From contig CAJNOI010000240.1 of NCBI GenBank assembly GCA_905250115.1, positions 50,797 through 114,796 on the forward strand: DNA of 64,000 nucleotides, in the 5' to 3' direction. The number at the start of each line of letters is the position of its first letter. The first letter of the stretch is position 1. The position numbers and the translations under genes were made by a program. This document shows positions 1-10,209 of this stretch, one piece after another. The stretch comes from Adineta steineri (taxonomy: Eukaryota > Rotifera > Eurotatoria > Adinetida > Adinetidae). The notes below the pieces were generated by a model, which was not told the DNA's origin, did not search any database, and was given only the letters and a program-made list of their open reading frames with translations.

Positions 1-964
1 TGATTTTTTGTATCTTCGCACATATCTAAAATAATTTATACAATTGTATGTGAGTTATTATTCTATTACCAAGCAGAAGAATTAATCTGTGATTCTATAC
101 TACTTATAAGTATAAATAGATGATTAGAGGCGAAGCGAATGCATTCAATTGGTTCGGAATTATTCATGATAGATGTCATACTTTTCTATGATAATTGTAA
201 TTAAAGAGATTTTCGGCATAAAAATATATCGAAAAAAAGTTTTAAGTTAACTTAATATGTAACGAATAGAGGTATGAATTATGTTTTCTTTATATTCAAA
301 TATAAAATTATGAAAGAAAAACGAGATATCAATGAAATTATTCGGAAGTATACATGACATCACACATCTCTTCACTTCATATTGATTTATTTATGTATGA
401 TCCGATATAAAGTAGTCGAATTTCATTTGTTAAGTCTCTGTTATATATACTTAACATTTTCATTCACGGAAAAGTATATGTTTGCAATATGAAGTTGTGA
501 CTGATTTATAGGTAGATGACATTTTGAGAAGCAGTTTGATTGTATGCATTGACAACACTCAAGTTATTCTGCTACATTACTTTTTCGGAAGAAAAAACAA
601 ATATTTATTTCACACTCGAAATTAATACAGATATACAGAATTTTCAAGTTCTTATAATATGTATTAGATAACTTGAATAATTTATTATGAATATAAATGA
701 TTATGATTAAAAACTGTAGTGTGATCTTGAAAGTACCAGTAATAGTTACTCATAAGTGGTTAAAAATATCTATTGCATATAATTATTTGTGTATCTAGCA
801 AATTAAATGTATAAAGTTACTCTTTAAACTTCCGAGTGTGTTTTTTGTGGTCAAGAGTGAATGTCATTGCATTACACCATTTCTAAATACGAAAAGTCTT
901 CATCTAATAATAAATCATAAGATGAAATTTTTTCTCAACGATATAATTGCAGTTTATTCTTTAT
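1..964. other. intergenic, no gene seen
   Basis: AT-rich sequence with stops in all frames. No exon-like open stretch, terminal repeat or RNA gene was recognised. The 3' end of the SGNH hydrolase gene lies just inside the next block. Confidence 0.5.
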
Positions 965-1789
965 TTATTGATCTAATAAAAGATGAGCAGCAACTAATTC
1001 GCCGATTTTAGCATAACCCTTTGAATTTGGATGAGCTGCATTAGTTGAAGCAAATAAACTATCAACAAATGGTTCAGATGAAAACATTTCATGCCCAACA
1101 AAACATGTTTTAACAGATTCAATAAAAGCAATACCAGCTTCTTGAGTAGCTTCTTTTATTGTATCGGTTAATATATCCATTATTTTATGACAACTAGCTT
1201 CATTAGGAATTTTGTTACCAACACTAATAAAATCAACATATGCAACAGCATAAATTTTAGTTTGTGGACGAACAGCAGCTTTAATACGATTATAAGTAGA
1301 GACAAGTTGTGGTTTGAGACTTTTAGCTTTTTGTGTAACACCAGTAATATTATTAGCTAAGATAACTTGTAGAAGAGAATTAGCTACACCAAGATCATTA
1401 CCACCAATAGTAAAAACAACATGAGTTGCACTAGCTAATGCAGATGCAGCTTTAACTAATTGACCGGGAATATCTTTCATAACTGCTCCACCTTTTGCGT
1501 AATTAACTGCTGGCCATCGAAGTATATTTCCAGCAACAATTGGATAAGATTTGGTTACACCACCACCACTACCTGCGCCTGTAAATGAATCACCAATAGC
1601 TACGATAGAATTCACATCTAAATAAATATAAAAATAAAAATTAATATATGAATATTTCGAATACATAAAACGAATTATAATACATAATAATTTAGATTAT
1701 TGATGTGAATTTCATTTTAGTCACTTACTTTGCTCATAGGAACCAATAATAAGACTTAAAGAAAGAAGGACAAAGAATGAAGCCAACAT
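965..1789 (-). CDS. secreted SGNH/GDSL-family hydrolase
   Basis: Two exons: 1789-1729 and 1617-965, joined in phase 1, giving 237 aa. Exon 1 encodes a signal peptide (MLASFFVLLSLSLIIGS), so the protein is probably secreted. The mature part has the SGNH hydrolase blocks: GDSFTG near residue 27 (nucleophile Ser), a block II Gly (NYAKGGA), GGND in block III (oxyanion Asn) and NAAHPNSKG near the C-terminus (catalytic His). The family hydrolyses esters of lipids, sugars or small molecules; the substrate cannot be read from sequence. Length and block spacing resemble compact secreted bacterial lipases of the family rather than the larger plant GDSL enzymes. The start was chosen because the upstream exon supplies a signal peptide and splices in frame; the ATG at 1666 lies in the intron. 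Confidence 0.85.
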
Positions 1790-2350
1790 GCTAGAATCGT
1801 CTGAACGTGTTGATAATAAAAATAGATGGATAACTTGCTAATACAAAACATCTTGGTTTGTTTTATACGAAGAACTATCTAATGTTTCACTATGCGAATA
1901 AATGCAGATGTGATTATGCTTATAACGCCCCCAACGTGAAGACAGAAAAATTATTTTTCTTGTACTCATTTTTGAGAAATAAAACAGATGTTTTTAAAAT
2001 ACATGTACTTAGTTTAGCGGCAGCGTGAATGCATGATAATCAAGTACAGTATATGTCTTTTCAATGTAAGCTTTGGATCTTAATACTAAAGTCAATTGTT
2101 CTCATCATATATTGTATTTTATAATGAAGATGAATCTTTGTTGTTTTTTCGTCTCTATTATCAACGACATTCTTGAGAAATTTTATTATAAGATGTCCTT
2201 TAAAACAATTGATTGTCAAATAAAACCTATGCTATAAACATCTTGATTACATATATCTTCACTAAAGAAAATAAAAATTCTTTTATGAAACAATCTTTAA
2301 CGATCATAATGATAAGAGATTATTATTTTATAATCCTCGAGTTACGAGAC
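1790..2350. other. divergent intergenic region
   Basis: About 560 bp between the SGNH gene (-) and the small peptide gene (+). AT-rich, with no coding exon seen. A TATA box for the + strand gene stands at its right edge. Confidence 0.5.
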
Positions 2351-2360
2351 TATATAAAAG
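2351..2360 (+). promoter_or_regulatory. TATA box of the small secreted peptide gene
   Basis: TATATAAAAG matches the TATA consensus and stands 46 bp before the ATG at 2397. With the usual 25-30 bp spacing, transcription would begin near 2380, leaving a very short 5' UTR. This argues that the ATG at 2397 is the real start and that the open frame upstream of it is not translated. Confidence 0.6.
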
Positions 2361-2396
2361 TTGAAAACTAAATCAAGACAATTCACAAACATCAAA

Positions 2397-2639
2397 ATGC
2401 AATTAACAACGATTCTCGCTGTATTCTTCACATGTTTAGTCTTATTTGCTTCATTTGATTATACCAATGGTATTGGTATCAAAGGTAAACATTCAATAAA
2501 TCGTCCTGATACAGTCGTTAAAGCAAAAGCTCAACATGGTGTTCGTCATGAAAATACATTGAAGAATGGTGGTCGTCGTCAATCAGCTGCACGTGCAATC
2601 GTTGAATCAATTAAACAACGACGAAAACATGCAAATTAA
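2397..2639 (+). CDS. small basic secreted peptide precursor, function unknown
   Basis: Single exon, 80 aa. I did not recognise a family. The N-terminus is a clear signal peptide (MQLTTILAVFFTCLVLFASF, then DYTNG). The remaining roughly 55 residues are strongly basic, rich in Lys, Arg, His and Asn, and have no Cys. Candidate dibasic cleavage sites are GGRR (a Gly next to Arg-Arg is the classical context for C-terminal amidation) and QRRK near the end. This layout fits a neuropeptide or antimicrobial-type precursor, but that is inference. The close TATA box supports a real, possibly highly expressed gene. The open frame extends 12 codons upstream without an ATG, so Met at 2397 is taken as the start. 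Confidence 0.6.
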   Translation: MQLTTILAVFFTCLVLFASFDYTNGIGIKGKHSINRPDTVVKAKAQHGVRHENTLKNGGRRQSAARAIVESIKQRRKHAN

Positions 2640-3003
2640 AAATTCTTTTTTTGGAATTTTTCCATTAAAATTTATATAATTAAAATTTATTTAAAGAACG
2701 TGTCAGCATGTTTATAAATTAATAAAAAGAAAAAAGAAAGAATAAATAAATAAGCAACAAACTGTATTTAATTCTATCAAAGAGAAGAAAAAAACACTAT
2801 GAAGAACAATAAGAAAGACAAATTAAAAAAAAAACTTCCTTAATTTTCTTTTTTTTATTTTTATACAAACGATCGTATACGATCATTTTCAGTTTTTATT
2901 TTTTTGGTAGATGAAATTTTTTCGTTTTCTATAGTATTTTAACGAGTAAAATCATATGCTTCCATTCTCGATGAACATTTGTTAGTTAGGCATAGGCAAA
3001 TGT
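2640..3003. other. intergenic between convergent genes
   Basis: About 360 bp of A/T homopolymer runs between the convergent 3' ends of the small peptide gene and the coiled-coil gene. It probably holds both 3' UTRs and polyadenylation sites. A short perfect palindrome-like motif (acgatcgtatacgatcat) lies near 2869. Confidence 0.45.
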
Positions 3004-5140
3004 CTAGAATGAAAAAAAACAGAAGATAGGCATTGAACCTACTCTACTAGATAATACCGTTTTTTGTTTACACTCTTGTATAACTACTCTCTCTGAAATG
3101 GATGATGTTGTTGATGAACTTTGACTAAGTCGACTTCCTGTTGGACATTGAATATTTGTATTTGTATTTATATTTCGATGTTGACAATGATTACAATTTG
3201 CTTCTCCAGGTATATATTTAACTTTAACTGGACTTGTTGATGATCTTCCAATATTTTTATAAAAACGTTCAAATGCATCAAGAATTTTTTCAGCTGAACG
3301 ATTATTTCGTTCACCTAAATTATAGATTTCATTATTATTTAATTGATTATGATTATTATTTAAATCTGTTGACATTAATTTTTGAGGATGTGAACCATTT
3401 AAATCACGAATCATCTGTTGTGATTGAGGTGGTAATGGTTCGGGTAATTGAACATGTTGATGTTGAACAGGTGGTGGTGGTGGAATATGTTGACGAGCTT
3501 GAACACGTGCAGCTGCAGCATGTGCTAATTGTGCTAATTGTACAGCAGCTTCTTCACGTGGTTGTTTTGCTATTACTATAGGTATAGGTTTAACATCTGG
3601 TTCCGGTATAGGTATATGATTCGTAACTATACATGCACTAAAAAACGAATATACATGTATAGAAAATATAGAAGAACTTTTTTTTAATATTTACCAATCA
3701 CAAACATTAATTTCTTGTTCTTTTGGACTTTGACTTGGTGCTTTATAATTATGTAATTTAACAACTCTTTCAGGAACTTTACTTGAATGACGAAGTTGTT
3801 GTTGCTGTGGTGGTGGTGCCTGTGGTGGTTGTGGTTGTGGCTGAAGTTGTGGTTGTTGTTGTTTACTACGTTGAGAATTCACATGACTACCTGCTCGATG
3901 ATGACGTTTTTTTGATGAAAGATCTCGAACATTATCACCATGTCCATTATTTATTTCAACAATAACAGGTGTTTGACGAGGTGAACGCATACTATGACGT
4001 TTTCCTCGATGTTTTTTAAAATTATAATCATCTTGTGTTGCTGTATCAGGATGATTTAATGTCGTTTTATGTATTTTTCTTTGTAAATTTTGTAATTCAC
4101 TTTCTAATGCATGAATATGATTACGTAAACGTTGAATTTCTCGTTCAAATGGACTATTAAGATCAGGTGGATTTTGTCGTACTGGCGGAGGTGGATTATA
4201 ATGTGCTGCAGGTGTATAATAACCTGGTGGTTGTTGATAAGGACTATAAGGTGAATAAACACTGGAATATGGTCGTTCAGGAGGATGAACAACACCTGCT
4301 GCATGACGTTCATCTATATGTGTTGCTCGTGCTGGACGTTTTGCTTGTTTATAATAGGCATCATCACGTCGAGATGAATCTTCATGACTTTGATAATGGC
4401 TATTGTAAAGTGGTGGATGTTGATTCTTAAAAAAAACAAACATTCGAATCTCATTATTTTTTTTCGAATAAATAGTTACTCGTTTTTGTGATGAAGATGG
4501 TTGTGGTCCATGATGATGTCGATGATGTGCTCTTCGTTTTGAACGTGATTTACGTTTATTATAATCTTGAGAATTTCGTAATTCATCTCCATTTTGAACA
4601 ATTTCACCACTTGCATGCTTATATCCATTAAGTTTTTGTTCGTGATCAAAATTATTTATATCTTCCGGTTTTAAACGGCTTTTTGATGGAGGTGAAGGAC
4701 TTCTATTAAGTTCTTCTGAAGTTTTGACTTCATCCGAATATAAACTTTGATCAGCTACGCCATTTGGTGGTGTATATGGTTGTCTTTGATATCGTTTAGC
4801 TATTAGAAAAATCAATAATTCAATTTAATTTTAATATATCAAAAGAAGAAGAAAAAGAAAACAAACTTGAGTTACATTTTGATTCCTGATTAGTATTATT
4901 ATAATCATAATGTTGACATTGTGTTGGTCGTGAATGTTTTGAATGTCGTCGAGTTGGTGTTGGAGCATAAGGTCCAGTAGGTGGTAGATTCGCTTTAGTC
5001 GATGCTGGTACTGATCGTTCACGTGTTGGTGGTGCATAATTATTATAAGCACCATATGGTGATTGATAAAGTGATGATGCTGGTTGTTGTCCAGGATATT
5101 GAAAACCCATTGGTACTGGTTTAAAAGGACCTGGATACAT
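3004..5140 (-). CDS. low-complexity Pro/Gln/His-rich coiled-coil protein, unknown
   Basis: Four exons: 5140-4876, 4799-4480, 4425-3695 and 3637-3004, total 649 aa with all junctions in frame. No family recognised. The N-terminus is Pro/Tyr/Gln-rich (MYPGPFKPVPMGFQYPGQQP). The middle is basic and rich in Ser, Arg and His. A short predicted coiled coil lies around residues 280-300 (FEREIQRLRNHIHALESEL). Poly-Gln/Pro tracts follow (PQLQPQPQPPQAPPPQQQQ), and a segment rich in Ala, Gln and His comes after. A moderately ordered patch near residue 560 contains AEKILDAFERFYKNIG. Most of the protein should be disordered. The intron between exons 2 and 3 (54 bp) has no stop and is a multiple of three, so retention would add 18 residues. 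Its role is unknown; a cytoskeletal or RNA-granule scaffold would be a guess. Confidence 0.7.
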
Positions 5141-6551
5141 GGGTATTGATTAAAGAGAATAGAAGTTCAATCTAAAATTAGAGTACTTCCACACGTACAA
5201 CTAGAGTAATATAAAAAACAGCAAGTCGACGTGGTTACTCCGGTCATGTTGAAACAAAGAATGTAATTGAAAAAGATTGTTTTATACTTTTTCTTTTTCT
5301 TTTCTCTTTTTTTTTTGTTATTACGGTTATCAATATATGATTGGAAAGTCATACTATTCAAGAAAATCCTTGAACAATGTAATGACAAGTTAATATAATT
5401 TTGTTCGTCTATATTATAAAGATCTAGTTAAGACCTTCATTTACCTATTCACGCATCCAATTCTCTTTTGATAATTGTTACGTGAACCTGTGTGTGTGCT
5501 CATTGAAAAGGCTATATGAATAAAAATTTGTTACAGTTAGAACAAGGGAATGAAGAAACCTTAATTGATTGAATAAATGAGAAAATGAAGTTTATATTCA
5601 TAAGAAAAAAGAAAATATAGTTTGTCATTGAACATGTAATTATTTATAAAAAACAAATGCATTACTTTTGATATGCTTATCGAGAGAGAGAAAGAGAAAA
5701 TAATTAAAATTAAAATATTTTTTTTTCTCTGACCAAAAATCTCTCTCTCGTATATGATAATGATTAATGATTATTGAGAATTAAATTTTTTTTTTATTTT
5801 ATCTATATCACTCAAATAGTTATGGTTGACTGATCCCTTTCTTTCTGTTTCGTATGTATATAAAAATGTTCGGTGAAAGTTCGCTGTTTGCGGTCAACTT
5901 CACTCTCTTAGGTCAATAATAAGGAAAGTAAAGTATTTTTTATCGATGTTGACACGTATATGTACAAATGATAAATGTTAAATAGTCTTATTATTGATCA
6001 AATCGTATTTATGTATATCGACACTTCAAAACGAACAAATGACAAAACAAATCATAATGAACTTGTTAGAAGAAAAATAATAATTGGTTTAAACATCAGA
6101 TATTTAGATTATTCATTTCATTGATGAGTTATTATCTGATCTTTCTTTTTCAAGTGTCTATAAATAGGATAAAATACTTGTTTTTTTATGANNNNNNNNN
6201 NAATAGACATTTCTTTTTCTCATTGCATTACCCCAGTTCAATTTTTTTTGTATATCTACTCTCATGTTGCTGACATTTTTTCCTGTCTTCTCTTTCTGTT
6301 TCCGGTAAAAGACGTTTTTTCCTTTAGCTTATTCTTCTTTATTTGCAATAATTAATTGCGCAGTAGTGCCTTTTCTCTTTTTTTTTTCCTATAGAGAATC
6401 GTGTCTTTTTCTTTCTCTCTCATTCAGTAAAACCAAACTCTCTCTCTCTCTCTGTTTTTTTGTCTTTCTAGTTTTTCTTAGGATGATCGCTCTTAAACAA
6501 CAATGCAAATGAAGAATAGAATAATACTCAATATTCATTAGATCGAGTGTT
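5141..6551. other. divergent intergenic region with simple repeats
   Basis: About 1.4 kb between the coiled-coil gene (-) and the NCKX gene (+). It contains purine and pyrimidine simple repeats (GAGAGAGAAAGAG near 5685, CTCTCTCTCTCTCT near 6437) and a 10-N gap. No coding exon was found. Confidence 0.5.
6192..6201. other. assembly gap (10 N)
   Basis: Ten consecutive N in intergenic sequence. It interrupts no recognised gene. Confidence 0.99.
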
Positions 6552-9500
6552 ATGATTGAAGAACCAACGCATCCGCTATTACATAGACAATTTGTCAATC
6601 GACATAATGTCAAGTTTTTTATTCGAATTCTTGTTGGATTGGCTTTAGCACATATTATTGGACAACAATTTCGACCAAGTGATGCTACTCCTAATCGAAA
6701 ACCATATGGAAAATATCGATTACAAAAAACAACTATTAATAATGGTTAGAATAGCAAAAAAAAAACAAATCTTATTGTTATGAGATATAGATATTAAAAA
6801 AAGAAAATCTGGCATGCAGTGTGTTTCTTTCGAAGGATTAAGGTTTTAATCTTATAGTGTACGAATAGCATGATGTTTTTATTTAGAAATATTGGATCGA
6901 GAAAAGACTTCGACAATTTTAACTACTACTACTCTTTCATTGAATACAATTAGTTGGCAACCAGGACAAATCAAAAATTGTACTGAACCTTGTAAGTATT
7001 ATATGAAATCTTAAGAAACATACGATGTATTTATATTTTTTTATTTCTTAATTAAAGCGATTAATGAATTTCCCGATGATTTATTCACTCAATCTCAACG
7101 ACGTTCTGTAAATAATTTTTAATATAATTAGTTCTTTTTTTAAATAAATAATATTCTTAGGGAGCTATAATATTCCATTTAATTGCTTGTATTTATATTT
7201 TCATTGCGATTGCTATTGTTGTTGATGAATATTTTATTGCGGCACTTGACAAACTGTGTGCGGTATATATTTAATGATTATGAATATATACATAATTAAT
7301 GTATATATATATATATATATTATAGGCATTAAATCTTGATGAAGATGTTGCTGGAGCAACATTTATGGCCGGTGGATCATCATCACCAGAACTATTTACT
7401 GCAATTATTGGTAGAAATATTTAAAATAAATATTTTCTTTTCTATTATAAAATCTTTTTTTTTAGGAATTTTCGTCGCTAAAGGTGATGTCGGTGTAGGA
7501 ACAATTGTCGGTTCAGCTGTGTTTAATATAGTATGTGTAATTGGAATCTGTGGATTATTTGTTAATGAAGTATGTTTTTTTAGGAGAAAAAAGAAAGAAA
7601 TATTATAATAAAAAAATTTTTTTCGTTTTAGGCTATTCGATTAACTTGGTGGTATGTATACATGTTATATATTTGAAGTCTCCGTGCTTCAGAAACATTT
7701 AGTTGATGATTTATCATGCATAGATAAATATTGATTTTCCATGCGAGATATCATCATCCATCATTCGACATTAAGAAAACGGTTTATTTCCTTTATCGAT
7801 CTTTGTTTTTATTTCGAACAATGAGAAGACTAAATCATCCTATGGGAATGTGTGATTCTTACACTGAATAAATTCTAATGTAAAGTGACATGTCGATGTG
7901 TTAGAATGTTATTTATTTTCGATTACCGTAAGGAAAACATCAGCTGATAGGTAGACAACATCATGGGGGTTAAGATCAATGAGTACGAATAGTACTAATG
8001 AAATTAAATGAAACGGAATAAATATAAAGCTTGTAAAATTCTCCTATAATTTATTTTTTTCTTATATAGGCCATTATGTCGAGATTCTGTGTATTATGCC
8101 ATCTCCATCTTATTTTTAATCATTGTAAGTTCTATTGAAACAAAATATATCTCCATTTTTTTTATTAATGAATAGTGTTTATCAGATAGTCGAATAACAT
8201 TATTCGAATCAGTATTTCTTCTTCTTATGTATGCTGGATATATTACAATTATGTGGTAAATGAATTGTTTTTAATCTTATATTATCGATATATATTTTTT
8301 GAATTCTTTATAGTAATAATAAAAAAATACAGCAAATAGTTGTTCAGCGATGGCAAGTATTTCAAACATTTAATGCACCGGAAGAACCAATAATGAATTA
8401 TGCTCATACACAAAAAAATTATGGAATGAATAGTACATATCGTATGTTATTTTTAAGAAAATTTTATTAAGATTTTCGTTTTTGATTTATATTTCTAGAA
8501 CGATTTGAAGGAGATAGAGAAAATTCATCGAAAATTCCAATTGATAATCTTATTGCAATGGCACGTATTCCGATTGATTTTCAAACAACAATATTTCAAT
8601 TAATGATGACACGACATTTTCGAAGTTATACGAGATTTCAAATGGCCGTTCGTTTTGTTATTAGTCAAGTATGATTAAATATTTATAGAATTTTAATGAT
8701 TATTTATTAATTTATAGATGAAATTACGGCAACAAGGTGTTACTCGTCCACAAAAACCTGCAAACGAAAGACGATTTTCATTTTATCAAGGACGATCAAC
8801 AAGGTATACTTATGATATATATATATTCAATTAAAACTTTTTATTTTTTCAGTTTGTTAGCTATCGATACAGATTATAATGATTGGAAAAATATTCCTAA
8901 TCATAATTATGATCCAATTGGTTTTGCTAAATGGGTTGCTCTTGCACCAATTAAAATACTTTATCATTTTACTATTCCTGATTGTCGAAATCCAATGTAA
9001 GACATTCTACTTTTTTTCTCGAAAATTTTAATAATAAATATATATTTATTCATAGACGATTTCAATGGTATCCATTAACATTTACAATGGCAATTGCTTG
9101 GTTATGTGTATTAACATATTTTATGGTTTGGATGGTAACAATTATTGGTTTTACATTTGGTATACCCGATAGTGTTATGGGAATAACATTTCTGGCTGCA
9201 GGAAGTAGTGTACCAGATGCACTTAGTAGTGTATTAGTTGTTCGTCAAGGTATGATTTAAATATTATAGGAAAACAAAATTTAATAAAGTATAAAAATTT
9301 TTTTTCTATTAGGTCTTGTGGATATGGGTGTATCGAATACATTTGGTTCAAATATATTTGATTTACTTATTGGACTTGCTTTACCATGGTTTTTCAAAGC
9401 ATTAATTACTGGCGAAGCAGTACATATTAATTCCAATGGACTTATGTATGATACAGTCTTACTTCTTGGTATTGTAGCTGTAACAGTAAGAAGATATGAT

Positions 9501-9687
9501 TTTGAGTTTTATTTACATAAGAAATTTATTGTAATTTTAGATACTTAGTATTCATGGTAGAAAATGGTATTTAGATAAATTTCTTGGTATTTTTTTTCTT
9601 GCTGTTTATGGAATGTTCGTCATTTTTGCTTTGTTAATTGAATTGAATGTTTTTGGTTTTGTCAACCCACCTATGTGTCAAATATAA
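6552..9687 (+). CDS. K+-dependent Na+/Ca2+ exchanger (NCKX, SLC24 family)
   Basis: Sixteen exons: 6552-6744, 6887-6991, 7058-7107, 7161-7262, 7326-7410, 7466-7569, 7632-7651, 8070-8124, 8176-8255, 8314-8441, 8499-8668, 8718-8803, 8853-8996, 9056-9249, 9313-9485, 9541-9687; 611 aa. A membrane antiporter that exports Ca2+ and K+ in exchange for Na+. The N-terminal hydrophobic segment (ILVGLALAHIIG) is followed by the extracellular signature NCTEP...EFPDDLF. The alpha-1 repeat reads GATFMAAGSSSPELF then GDVGVGTIVGSAVFN near residues 160-205. The alpha-2 repeat reads FLAAGSSVPDALSS then NTFGSNIFDLLIGLA near residues 480-530. Both carry the acidic and Ser/Asn residues that bind Ca2+ and K+ in the family. 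The cytoplasmic loop is shorter than in vertebrate NCKX1. Exon 7 is only 20 nt, yet it lies in a conserved stretch (LTWW). The exact subtype is not resolved. Confidence 0.95.
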
Positions 9688-9865
9688 ATGTGTTATTTCT
9701 CCTTCAACTATATCAAAAATACATATCGTTTTTGCTGTTGTTTTATCAATAAAATATGGCGAAATCTTAAAAATTTACTAAGCATAGTTCAATCATAAAA
9801 CTCATATCTATCTCTAAAAAAATACTTCCTTAGATCATTATTAAATTCAAAAAATCGACTTGTTG

Positions 9866-10025
9866 CAGTGGCGGATTTAGGGGAGCGATCGGCCCCCCTT
9901 CAGAAAATTTTTTTGATTTTTTATAGCAAAAATAGGTTTTAGTCAAAAACGCCCCCCCCCCCTCTCCAGGTACCGCCCCTGCCTACTTAGGTATCGCCCC
10001 CCTTCCCTGCCAAAATCTGCCACTG
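9866..10025. mobile_element. hAT-type MITE with 8-bp TSD
   Basis: A 160-bp element bounded by imperfect terminal inverted repeats: CAGTGGCGGATTTAGG on the left and, read on the other strand, CAGTGGCAGATTTTGG on the right. The flanks are ACTTGTTG (9858-9865) and ACTAGTTG (10026-10033), an 8-bp target-site duplication with one mismatch. The interior is rich in C runs and has no coding capacity. The CAGTGGCG terminus and 8-bp duplication are typical of hAT transposons. Confidence 0.85.
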
Positions 10026-10209
10026 ACTAGTTGACTTGAATTCATATATTTTAAAAGTATATATTATCAACATAACAGTAGTGCCATCTGATGTATAATT
10101 TTCTATTGGTTTTTATTCTGTACGAGTTATAAAAGACTTCGTCTTTTAGATACTATGTTATTATAATGACAAATTAAAAAAAGAAAATTCGCTTCGAATA
10201 TTATCTCGA

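Noticed and set aside
2361..2396. Upstream extension of the small peptide frame
   Set aside because: It would need a TTG start and lies between the TATA box and the expected transcription start; the ATG at 2397 begins a clean signal peptide.
3234..4430. Several + strand open frames rich in Val and His
   Set aside because: They lie antisense to the Gln/His/Pro-rich exons of the - strand coiled-coil gene and have no domain similarity.
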